14,703 nucleotides of DNA from DUMJ01 sp964655195 (GTDB lineage: Bacteria; DUMJ01): contig CAZZLK010000096.1 in assembly GCA_964655195.1 (NCBI GenBank), forward strand, positions 1-14,703, read 5' to 3'. Shown here piece after piece: positions 7,367 through 14,227 of the stretch. How positions within the stretch are numbered: position 1 is the stretch's first letter; every line of letters starts with the position of its first letter. The notes under the pieces are model-generated. The model was not told the origin of the DNA, made no database searches, and saw nothing but the letters and a program-made list of their open reading frames with translations. The position numbers and the translations under genes are program-made.

Positions 7367-10345
7367 CTAGGGTGTTAAGATCTCCTCTAAGAAGATTTCC
7401 CATTCCTTGCCTAAAGGAACAATAGTAAACAATAATTGCTCATATTTAGTTTTTCCAAGATTGTAAGTATTGATATCCTCTGGGAACCATATAGAATAGC
7501 CATTCACAGTCCCAGGAAGATAACCAGAATTATTTTCATAGAGTAACGAGGACTCGATATCCTGCTCGAGTTTGATTATAGAATTTAACAGATTGATGTT
7601 TGTCATACCACTATTAATTCTTATTAATTCTGCAAATTGATAGAGGTCTATATATTCGTTGGGCCCTCCCAAATAAGGAGCGAAGCTCTGAGTCTGATTC
7701 CTTAGATTCATAATAGTAGTCTTATGAGAACTTACATAAGGTCTTAGGTAATGGGCAAAGTTATATATGTCTTTAACTATATCCTCTATTTTAGAAAGAT
7801 TTTTTACAGCTATCGTCCTTGGTTCAATATAACTATCAAAATAAGTTTGGGCAGTTAATATCCCCAGCGAATCAGCTGAAATGGTCGGATCTGTAACTAG
7901 CTGATTAAATAATATGTCCCATCTAGTATTTCCACTCCAGCCGATAGCTTCGGAAGAGACAAGATAATTAGCCATATCCTTTATTTCATAGTCTACTTCT
8001 ATTGTTCCCATAAGACAGGCATCGAGATACAGAAGATCGATCTTCTTTCCGAGTAGAATTTTGGTATAGTAGAGTGCGGACCTTAATTCTGGAATAGTGA
8101 GCGAATCTCCATAGATTTCATCATAGGCTATATCTCTGGATATATTCTTTTTTGCTCTAGTCTTCCAGCCACTTCCATGGTTCTTAATCACTACCATATA
8201 TTTCTTGGCAGGATAGTTCTGTATTCCGTAACTTAAGAATTCCTGTAGATAAGAAGGATTCCCAAAGTTACAGTAGTAACTATTTAACTCTTGCAAGGTT
8301 CCATTGTGGAAATAGTATAGAGATGTCAATGGATTAGTCTGGCTAAGACCTGCTAGGATAACTACGTTTATACCTGCTGTCGAAGTGACATTATTTAAAA
8401 GATTTAACTCATTTGTAAGAGCCTGGTATAAGTCATTATGTCCATCTAGATACATCAAGATTGTCCATTCTACATTTATACTCACTTTGATAGATGTTTC
8501 ACTTGTATTACCAGCCCTGTCATAAGCTTTTGCTGTAATGGTATGGGTAGTATTATGTTTAAGTCCACTTGTATCCCAGGTACATTGATATGGACTGGAT
8601 GTAGCCACCCCTAACAATGTGTTGCCATCGAGATAAAATTCTATCTTTGCTATATCATTAGAAGCCTTAGTCTTTTTCTTACCTCTATCCTGAACTTCTG
8701 CCTCGATGGTAATTATAGCTGACCCAGGGACAATAGCTCCATCCTGAGGGTTTGTTATAGTAACTGCTGGAGGCAGTACGTCACCTATAATTACTGTAAC
8801 AATACTGCTTTCCCCAGATCTTCCTGTATTATCGTAAGCCTTAGCCTGGATAGTGTGAGTTGAACCATACTGTAGGCTATCGGTATTCCAGGAATAAGTA
8901 TAAGGGCTTGTAGTATCAGCACCTACCAGAGCACCATCAATATAGAACTCTACCTTCTGGATTCCACTGGGAGCCTTCCCTTTGATACCTCTATCGGTAG
9001 CTTCCGCCTGAATTGTAACTGTACCTGAGACAGTTTCTCCATCCGAGGGCTTTGTAATAGTGACTGTTGGAGCCTGGCCATCTCCAATAGTAACTCTTAT
9101 TACTGAGCTTTCTCCAACATTTCCTGCATTATCATAAGCCTTAGCCTGGATTAAATGGATCGAACCATACTGTAGGCTATCTGTATCCCAGGAATAAGTG
9201 TAAGGGCTAGAGTTATCCTCACCTATCTTGTCACCATCTACATAGAATTCCACTTTTTGAATTCCACTAGGAGCTTTCCCTTTAATACCTCTGTCTTGAG
9301 CAGAAGCAGAGATAACTACTGTACCAAAGACTGTACCACCATCTTGAGGATTTGTAATAGTAATAGTGGGTGCTACCGTATCTCCTATGGTCACCGTTAC
9401 TTCCGGGCTTACACCAACCCTCCCAGTATTATCATAAGCCTTAGCCTGGATAGTGTGAGTTGAACCATACTGTAGGCTATCAGTATTCCAGGAATAAGTG
9501 TATGGGCTTGTAGTATCAGCACCTACTAAAGTGCCATCAATATAGAACTCGACCTTCTGGATTCCACTGGGAGCCTTTCCTTTGATACTGCTATCAGTAG
9601 CTTCTGCCTGAATTGTAACTGTACCGGAGACAGTGCTTCCATTTTGAGGGTTTGTAATATTAACAATAGGGGCGTCTTCATCTCCTATGACTACTGTTAT
9701 CTCTGGGCTTATGCCAGATCTTCCTGCATTATCGTAAGCCTTAGCCTGGATAGTATGAGTTGAACCATACTGCAAGCTATCGGTATTCCAGGAATAAGTG
9801 TAAGGGCTGGTAGTATCAGCACCTACTAAAGTACCATCAATATAGAACTCGACCTTCTGGATTCCGCTAGGAGCCTTTCCTTTGATACCTCTATCGGTAG
9901 CTTCCGCCTGGATTGTAACTGTACCTGAGACAGTGCTTCCATTTTGAGGATTTGTAATTGTGACTGTTGGAGCTTGAGCATCTACTACGGTGACCCTTAC
10001 TATTGGACTTTCTGCAAATTTGCCCGTACTATCGTAGGCTTTGGCTTGTATACAATGGCTGGTCCCATACTGTAGATTACTTGTATCCCATTCGTAGGTA
10101 TAAGGACTATTATTACTTTCTCCTACCTTATTCCCATCTATGTAGAACTCTACCTTTGCTACACTTACGTCATCATTTGCCTCTGCCTTTACAGTAACTA
10201 TGCCAGAGACGGCAGAAGCATCAGCTGGAGAAGTAATAATTACATTTGGGCTAGAGATGTCTATGCAACCTATACAACCACTAAGTCCAGAAAATAGAAA
10301 GGTCAGTAAAACCAAGAATAGAATAATTTTCCTTCTCTTTTCCAC
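7367..10345 (-). CDS. Lipoprotein with six Ig-like (Big_7-type) repeats and C-terminal clostripain (C11) cysteine protease
   Basis: The 992-residue surface or periplasmic protein starts with a basic region, a hydrophobic stretch and the lipobox LSGC (lipidated Cys24). Six Ig-like repeats follow (about residues 33-626), each with the pattern P-x-V-x-I-T-x-P...KVEFYIDG...SPYTYSWNT...HTIQAKAYD. The remaining ~365 residues match the clostripain family: WTILMYLDGHND, catalytic His723 in NHGSGW and Cys777 in DACLMG. C11 proteases usually cut after Arg or Lys. The repeats probably hold the protease away from the membrane or bind a surface. GTG 10345 is chosen because an upstream GTG (10357) lies inside the AGGAGGTG ribosome-binding site (10362-10355). 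It has its own promoter and is not in an obvious operon. Confidence 0.88.
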   Translation of the reverse strand: MEKRRKIILFLVLLTFLFSGLSGCIGCIDISSPNVIITSPADASAVSGIVTVKAEANDDVSVAKVEFYIDGNKVGESNNSPYTYEWDTSNLQYGTSHCIQAKAYDSTGKFAESPIVRVTVVDAQAPTVTITNPQNGSTVSGTVTIQAEATDRGIKGKAPSGIQKVEFYIDGTLVGADTTSPYTYSWNTDSLQYGSTHTIQAKAYDNAGRSGISPEITVVIGDEDAPIVNITNPQNGSTVSGTVTIQAEATDSSIKGKAPSGIQKVEFYIDGTLVGADTTSPYTYSWNTDSLQYGSTHTIQAKAYDNTGRVGVSPEVTVTIGDTVAPTITITNPQDGGTVFGTVVISASAQDRGIKGKAPSGIQKVEFYVDGDKIGEDNSSPYTYSWDTDSLQYGSIHLIQAKAYDNAGNVGESSVIRVTIGDGQAPTVTITKPSDGETVSGTVTIQAEATDRGIKGKAPSGIQKVEFYIDGALVGADTTSPYTYSWNTDSLQYGSTHTIQAKAYDNTGRSGESSIVTVIIGDVLPPAVTITNPQDGAIVPGSAIITIEAEVQDRGKKKTKASNDIAKIEFYLDGNTLLGVATSSPYQCTWDTSGLKHNTTHTITAKAYDRAGNTSETSIKVSINVEWTILMYLDGHNDLYQALTNELNLLNNVTSTAGINVVILAGLSQTNPLTSLYYFHNGTLQELNSYYCNFGNPSYLQEFLSYGIQNYPAKKYMVVIKNHGSGWKTRAKKNISRDIAYDEIYGDSLTIPELRSALYYTKILLGKKIDLLYLDACLMGTIEVDYEIKDMANYLVSSEAIGWSGNTRWDILFNQLVTDPTISADSLGILTAQTYFDSYIEPRTIAVKNLSKIEDIVKDIYNFAHYLRPYVSSHKTTIMNLRNQTQSFAPYLGGPNEYIDLYQFAELIRINSGMTNINLLNSIIKLEQDIESSLLYENNSGYLPGTVNGYSIWFPEDINTYNLGKTKYEQLLFTIVPLGKEWEIFLEEILTP
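8468..10249 (-). repeat. Six tandem Ig-like repeat units in the protease gene, four of them exactly 300 bp
   Basis: Unit boundaries fall at 10249, 9970, 9670, 9370, 9070 and 8770 (reading along the minus strand), with the array ending at 8468. Units 2-5 are each exactly 100 codons, and blocks such as GCCTTAGCCTGGA (plus strand) recur at the same offset every 300 bp. Unit 1 is 93 codons and lacks the RGIKGKAPSG loop; unit 6 is 101 codons and diverged. Units 2, 3 and 5 are nearly identical in protein, which suggests recent duplication or gene conversion. These are coding repeats, not CRISPR. Confidence 0.9.
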
Positions 10346-10370
10346 CTTTAATACCACCTCCTGAAGTGTT

Positions 10371-10410
10371 TAAGGGTAAAATTGTATTGAGCCTTCTTCA
10401 TTTACCCTTA
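10371..10410 (-). promoter_or_regulatory. Perfect 10-bp inverted repeat in the 5' leader of the protease gene
   Basis: TAAGGGTAAA (10371-10380 on the plus strand) and TTTACCCTTA (10401-10410) are perfect arms around a 20-nt loop. In the protease mRNA this hairpin would end 8 nt before the AGGAGGTG ribosome-binding site. It could affect translation or stability, or it could be a protein-binding operator downstream of the promoter. No run of T follows it on the minus strand, so it is not a classic attenuator. Confidence 0.45.
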
Positions 10411-10464
10411 GTCCCTTTGTATCCTCTTTAATACCCTCAGACTTTTTCAGCCTTACTTGACAGT

Positions 10465-10473
10465 ATTATACCA
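10465..10473 (-). promoter_or_regulatory. Extended -10 promoter of the lipoprotein protease gene
   Basis: On the minus strand TGGTATAAT (10473-10465) is a perfect TATAAT with the TG extension. The -35 region (TTTTAT at 17-bp spacing) is weak, as is common for extended -10 promoters. Transcription should start near 10458, giving a leader of about 113 nt that holds the inverted repeat at 10371-10410. The 164-bp gap to the ROK gene therefore separates two transcription units. Confidence 0.6.
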
Positions 10474-10521
10474 CAACCTATAGATGAATAAAAGTCTTAT
10501 AAAGGATTTAAATTACTCTAC

Positions 10522-11754
10522 TTAACTCGCCTCTGCTATCTTCTTGAGGTGTTCTCTTATGATTAGGACTACGGCTCCCCTTGCAGCAACATCTTCTTCG
10601 AGCGATGAGAACTTGATCTCAATGCCCTGATACACCTGAGGAACCGAATGTAGGGCTATCTCCCTCTTTATAGTATCAAGAAGCATACTTCCAGCAGAAT
10701 TTAGGGTACCTGCAAGAACTACCAGAGGAGGGGCAAAAAGGTTTATCACATAGCTGAACCCTAGCCCCAGATATCTCCCCGCCTCTTCTACAAGATTAAT
10801 AGAGAGTTTATCTCCTTTTAAGGCAGAGTCAGCGATATCCTTGAACAGAATTGTACCTTTCTCCCTGTATACTGAAGTTAGAGAAGTATTTATCCCTTCA
10901 TTTATGGCTTCAATCGCCTTTTTTTCTATAGCTAGAGGAGAAGCAAGAGTTACAAGACACCCTCTACTTCCACAGAAGCACCTCGGACCCCTGGGGTCTA
11001 AGACAAGATGCCCGAACTGTCCTGCAAAGCCATCTTTCCCCCTTAATATCTGCCCAGAAAATACAAGCCCAATATTAAATCCATTACCTGGACCTGAATT
11101 GAAGTATACAAAGTCCGGGTTGTATCTCCCTTCACCGTAGATAAGTTCTGCTAAAGTTGCAACATAAAGTCGAGCATCTAATTTTGCCGGAATATTAAAC
11201 CTCTCTTCTATAATTGACTTAAGGGGGACATTTTCCCACTCTTCACTCGAAGGGAAAGTCAGAGAGATTCCATTTTCATAGTCCACAAGACCGTGCATTC
11301 CGATTCCAATCCCCTTAATTCTTTCCCAACCTATGTTATTTTCATCTACCAGTGATTCTATGCTCTCTATAATGGTGGAGATGAGATAATCCTTACTGTG
11401 ATTTTCAAATACGATCCTCTTTACCGCTTTTATATTACCGGCAAAATCTGCCAAGGCACTTTTGACACGGACATCAGTTACCTCTAAACCTATTATATAC
11501 CCGTAGTCTTCATTTAACTGTAAAAATGAAGCCCTCCTGCCTCTGGGCTTAAGGTCATGCCCGTCTCCTATCTCTTTGATTACTCCAATTTCTATGAATT
11601 CATTTACTATATGGGTAACTGCAGTGAAACTCAAATCAAATAGCTCTGCTAACCTTGTCCTAGAGATAGGCGCATGCTGATTTATCGCAGAAAGTATATC
11701 TGCCTTATTTGAACCTAATTTTAATATACTATGCCTCTTCTCTAGATTTTCCAT
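10522..11754 (-). CDS. ROK-family transcriptional regulator (NagC/XylR-type)
   Basis: The 410-residue protein has an N-terminal winged helix-turn-helix (residues ~15-80, with ISRTRLAELFDLSFTAVTHIVNEF as the core) followed by a ROK sugar-binding domain. The ROK zinc site is complete: His249 and Cys259, Cys261 and Cys266 in CFCGSRGC. The kinase features are lost: no DxGxT phosphate loop, and the sugar-contacting ExGH reads QFGH (246-249). It should therefore be a repressor that responds to a sugar or phosphosugar, not a kinase. Gln for Glu suggests an altered ligand. The ATG has no SD, and a near-perfect promoter lies immediately upstream, so the mRNA is probably leaderless. The divergent neighbour is phoA. 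Targets are unknown. Confidence 0.9.
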   Translation of the reverse strand: MENLEKRHSILKLGSNKADILSAINQHAPISRTRLAELFDLSFTAVTHIVNEFIEIGVIKEIGDGHDLKPRGRRASFLQLNEDYGYIIGLEVTDVRVKSALADFAGNIKAVKRIVFENHSKDYLISTIIESIESLVDENNIGWERIKGIGIGMHGLVDYENGISLTFPSSEEWENVPLKSIIEERFNIPAKLDARLYVATLAELIYGEGRYNPDFVYFNSGPGNGFNIGLVFSGQILRGKDGFAGQFGHLVLDPRGPRCFCGSRGCLVTLASPLAIEKKAIEAINEGINTSLTSVYREKGTILFKDIADSALKGDKLSINLVEEAGRYLGLGFSYVINLFAPPLVVLAGTLNSAGSMLLDTIKREIALHSVPQVYQGIEIKFSSLEEDVAARGAVVLIIREHLKKIAEAS

Positions 11755-11760
11755 AGGAAA

Positions 11761-11789
11761 ATTATACTTTTACTTATTAATAAAGTCAA
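11761..11789 (-). promoter_or_regulatory. Near-consensus promoter of the ROK gene, predicting a leaderless mRNA
   Basis: On the minus strand TTGACT (11789-11784) is followed after 17 bp by a perfect TATAAT (11766-11761). Only 6 nt (TTTCCT) separate the -10 from the ATG at 11754, so the usual start point falls on the A of the ATG. The spacer contains the palindrome TTATTAATAA (11774-11783), a possible autoregulatory operator. Confidence 0.75.
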
Positions 11790-11811
11790 GGATACCCACA
11801 GAATAGTAGAA

Positions 11812-11886
11812 CTTAAGACTTTCTTAAACATACCTTAACCATTCCTAATAAATCTTTAATTTTTGCTTAACATAGTATGCTTAAAC
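11812..11886 (+). promoter_or_regulatory. Candidate Pho-box array: repeated CTTAA-type direct repeats at 11-bp spacing upstream of phoA-pstS
   Basis: Seven-base units start at 11812 (CTTAAGA), 11823 (CTTAAAC), 11834 (CTTAACC), 11845 (CTAATAA), 11855/11856 (TTTAATT, degenerate) and 11866 (CTTAACA). All are on an 11-bp period except a 1-bp slip at the fifth. An extra CTTAAAC lies at 11880. Pho boxes in other bacteria are also 7-bp direct repeats separated by 4 bp, and PhoP sites in Bacillus use TTAACA-like units. The last unit in phase overlaps the -35 position of the phoA promoter, the normal place for a PhoB/PhoP activator. Confidence 0.65.
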
Positions 11887-11907
11887 TATAAATAGATGGG
11901 GTATAAA
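11863..11907 (+). promoter_or_regulatory. phoA-pstS promoter region with two possible -10 elements
   Basis: TATAAA occurs at 11887-11892 and again at 11902-11907. Each is 18 bp downstream of a poor -35 (TTGCTT at 11863-11868 and TGCTTA at 11878-11883) that overlaps a CTTAAC-type Pho unit. Weak -35 elements covered by an activator site are typical of phosphate-starvation promoters. Which -10 is used cannot be told from sequence. Confidence 0.5.
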
Positions 11908-11942
11908 AGTGGGGTAAAAAATAAAAACGGAGGTGTTTATTT

Positions 11943-13322
11943 ATGAAGTTTTATGTAAGAAGGGTGTTTACGGTTCTTCTACTTCTTGCCCTATTATTCT
12001 CCTTCCAGAACTACACATTTTCAGCTGTCCCAAGGGTAAAGTATGTGATAGTTATGATCGCAGATGGGACAGGGATCGCTCATCTAGGTCTGGCTCACTA
12101 CTTCAATAGACTCCTTCTGGAGGAAGAGTTTACTATCACAGAAAAGTTATTTAACAAGGGAAGGCTAGGTATCGTAACTACATATGCTTTGAATTCATTG
12201 GTACCTGACTCTGCAGCCGCAGGAACCGCTATAGCAACTGGGCAAAAGACAAACAACAATATGGTTTCTGTGCTTCCAGATGGAACTCCAGTTAAGACTG
12301 TAATGGAAAGGGCTATAGAACTCGGTTATAAGACTGGACTTGTTGCAAAGAGTACAATTACGGATGCAACTCCAGCTGTTTTTGCCTCTCATGTAACACA
12401 CAGGTCAAAACAGGACGAGATTGCAAGCCAATATCTACAGAAGAGGATCGATGTAATATTGGGTGGTGGTAGATCATACTGGATTCCAAAGGGTGCTTCT
12501 GGAAGCAAGAGGAATGATGAGAGAGACTTAATCAGCGAAGCAAAAAGTTTAGGCTATTCTGTAGTGAGCAATTTGACTGAGTTAAATAATGTAAAAGAGG
12601 GAAAGGTCCTGGGTCTATTTGCCAGTGATAATATGCCAATTAGACTGGATGCAGACCCTACAGTTATTCCATCCCTCAGAGAGATGACCGAAAAGGCGAT
12701 CGAAATACTATATAAAGATAGTAAGGGCTTTTTCCTGATGGTCGAAGGTAGCAGAGTAGACCATGCTTCTCATAACAATGATGCGGCAGGGGTAGTAGCA
12801 GAATTGAGGGAATTCGACGAAGCGGTGAGGGTAGCCCTAGACTTTTATAACAAGCATCCCAGAGAAACTCTCCTTATCGTAACTACAGACCATGACAATG
12901 GTGGACTATCTATTACCTCTTCTTATGATACTTCTGGAAAGGGTAGATATCCAACGGTGGAAGATTTGAACAGAATCTTTCTTGTTCCTTTCTCATTTGA
13001 AAAGGCTAAGTCTGTGGTGGATAAAGAGGGTGTAGAGAAACTGTTTAGTGAGCATTATACTGGAGAACTGAATATACCTCAGGAGTGGAAAGAGAGGTTG
13101 ACATCAAATAAACCCGTTACACCTACACTTAGTAGTCCCTTCTATGCCAGTCTTGGTGCAGGTTTCTCTGCAGTATATTCAGTCGCCTGGGCAACAAATG
13201 ATCATACCGGTACACCGGTCTGGATTGTTTCACTCGGTCCTGGAAGTTATAGACTCAGCGGTTTTATAGACCAGACCGAGATAGGTAGGACAATATTTAG
13301 AATGTTAGGAGAAATAAGATAG
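11943..13322 (+). CDS. phoA: Secreted alkaline phosphatase (PhoA family)
   Basis: The 459-residue exported metalloenzyme releases phosphate from phosphomonoesters. It has an N-terminal signal peptide (residues 1-28, cleavage likely after FSA). The active site is complete by comparison with E. coli PhoA: Asp41 in IADGTG, nucleophile Ser90 in PDSAAAGTA, Asp141/Thr143 in DATPA, Arg154 (substrate phosphate), Glu268, Asp273 and His277 in MVEGSRVDHASH, Asp316/His317 in TTDHD, and His421 in NDHTG. His274 stands where E. coli has Lys328, a change shared with many other bacterial and animal enzymes. GGAGGTG at 11929-11935 sits 7 nt before the ATG. It is the first gene of a two-gene operon with pstS, downstream of the Pho-box array. 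Confidence 0.93.
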   Translation: MKFYVRRVFTVLLLLALLFSFQNYTFSAVPRVKYVIVMIADGTGIAHLGLAHYFNRLLLEEEFTITEKLFNKGRLGIVTTYALNSLVPDSAAAGTAIATGQKTNNNMVSVLPDGTPVKTVMERAIELGYKTGLVAKSTITDATPAVFASHVTHRSKQDEIASQYLQKRIDVILGGGRSYWIPKGASGSKRNDERDLISEAKSLGYSVVSNLTELNNVKEGKVLGLFASDNMPIRLDADPTVIPSLREMTEKAIEILYKDSKGFFLMVEGSRVDHASHNNDAAGVVAELREFDEAVRVALDFYNKHPRETLLIVTTDHDNGGLSITSSYDTSGKGRYPTVEDLNRIFLVPFSFEKAKSVVDKEGVEKLFSEHYTGELNIPQEWKERLTSNKPVTPTLSSPFYASLGAGFSAVYSVAWATNDHTGTPVWIVSLGPGSYRLSGFIDQTEIGRTIFRMLGEIR

Positions 13323-13335
13323 GAGGGTGAAAGAA

Positions 13336-14178
13336 ATGTTAAGAAGACTGCTTGCAATATTTTCGGTTGGATTGTTATTACTTGGCAGTTCGATAGCTTA
13401 TGCCACTATAGTTAGGGGAAGAGTTACAATTAAGGGCTCAGATACTATGGTTATAATGGTTCAGAGACTTGCAGAAGAGTATATGTCAAAGTTTAGAGGC
13501 AAGATAATTCAGGTTTCCGGTGGTGGATCTGGAGTAGGGATATCGGCATTGATAAACAGGACTACAGATATAGCAGATTCTTCAAGACCTATTAAAGATG
13601 CCGAGAGAAATGCTATTAAAAAAGCCTGGGGAAAAGACCCCAAGGAGTTTAGAGTGGCGCTTGATGGCATTACGATATACGTACACCCTGACAATCCCAT
13701 AAAAGATATCTCTCTAGAAGAACTGAAAGATATCTTCACCGGAAAGGTAACTACCTGGAAAGAGTTTGGTTGGGAGGATAAGCCTATAATAGTGTATACA
13801 AGGGAGAATAGCTCAGGAACATATGTCTTCTTCAAGGAGCATGTCCTTAAGAATCAAGACTATACAAGCAAGGCTCAGAGTATGCCTGGGACAGCATCGG
13901 TGGTAAATGCTGTATCCAAGGAGAAGTACAGTATAGGGTATGGTGGGATTGCCTATGCAAAAGGAGTTAGGATACTACCTGTAAAGAAGGATAAGAACTC
14001 TCCCGCGTATCTACCCACCGAAGAGAATGTGAGAAAAGAACTCTATCCTATAAGTAGATTCCTGTATATGTATACCTGCGAATACGATGACCCAGAGGTA
14101 AAGAGCTTTATAGACTGGGTTCTCTCTGAAGAAGGGCAAAAAGTTGTTTTACAGGTGGGTTATTTCCCTATAAGGTAA
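13336..14178 (+). CDS. pstS: Phosphate ABC transporter substrate-binding protein PstS
   Basis: The 280-residue periplasmic phosphate-binding protein is of the shorter PstS type. The signal peptide runs to about residue 23 (SSIAYA, then TIV) with no lipobox, so it should be soluble in a periplasm. Phosphate-binding loops are visible: KGSDTM (33-38), SGGGSGVG (61-68), ADSSR (80-84) and RENSSGTY (156-163). A GTG at 13327 would add three residues, but it overlaps the AGGAGGG ribosome-binding site (13321-13327), so ATG 13336 is preferred. It lies 13 nt after phoA and is followed by a terminator. The pstC, pstA and pstB genes are not beside it, so the rest of the transporter must be encoded elsewhere. 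Confidence 0.92.
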   Translation: MLRRLLAIFSVGLLLLGSSIAYATIVRGRVTIKGSDTMVIMVQRLAEEYMSKFRGKIIQVSGGGSGVGISALINRTTDIADSSRPIKDAERNAIKKAWGKDPKEFRVALDGITIYVHPDNPIKDISLEELKDIFTGKVTTWKEFGWEDKPIIVYTRENSSGTYVFFKEHVLKNQDYTSKAQSMPGTASVVNAVSKEKYSIGYGGIAYAKGVRILPVKKDKNSPAYLPTEENVRKELYPISRFLYMYTCEYDDPEVKSFIDWVLSEEGQKVVLQVGYFPIR

Positions 14179-14193
14179 TTTTTCATATTTACC

Positions 14194-14218
14194 GCTCCCC
14201 GAATCCGGGGAGCTTTTT
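14194..14218 (+). terminator. Intrinsic terminator of the phoA-pstS operon
   Basis: GCTCCCCG (14194-14201) pairs perfectly with CGGGGAGC (14206-14213) across a 4-nt loop, followed by five T (14214-14218). It lies 15 bp after the pstS stop and before the convergent gene ending at 14228. On the minus strand the stem is followed by GGTAAATA, so it works mainly in the plus direction. Confidence 0.88.
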
Positions 14219-14227
14219 CATTTAATA

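Noticed and set aside
7337..7378. A promoter for the exporter operon (TTAACA, 16 bp, TATTCT on the minus strand, overlapping the protease stop)
   Set aside because: Both hexamers are weak and the region is AT-rich, so I could not separate it from chance; the exporter may also be read through from the protease gene.
8468..10249. Regularly spaced near-identical DNA blocks, as in a CRISPR or satellite array
   Set aside because: The period is 300 bp, in frame with one long reading frame, and each unit encodes an Ig-like domain.
10346..10357. GTG at 10357 as the start of the lipoprotein protease
   Set aside because: This GTG is part of the AGGAGGTG ribosome-binding site; GTG 10345 has proper spacing and gives a normal lipoprotein signal.
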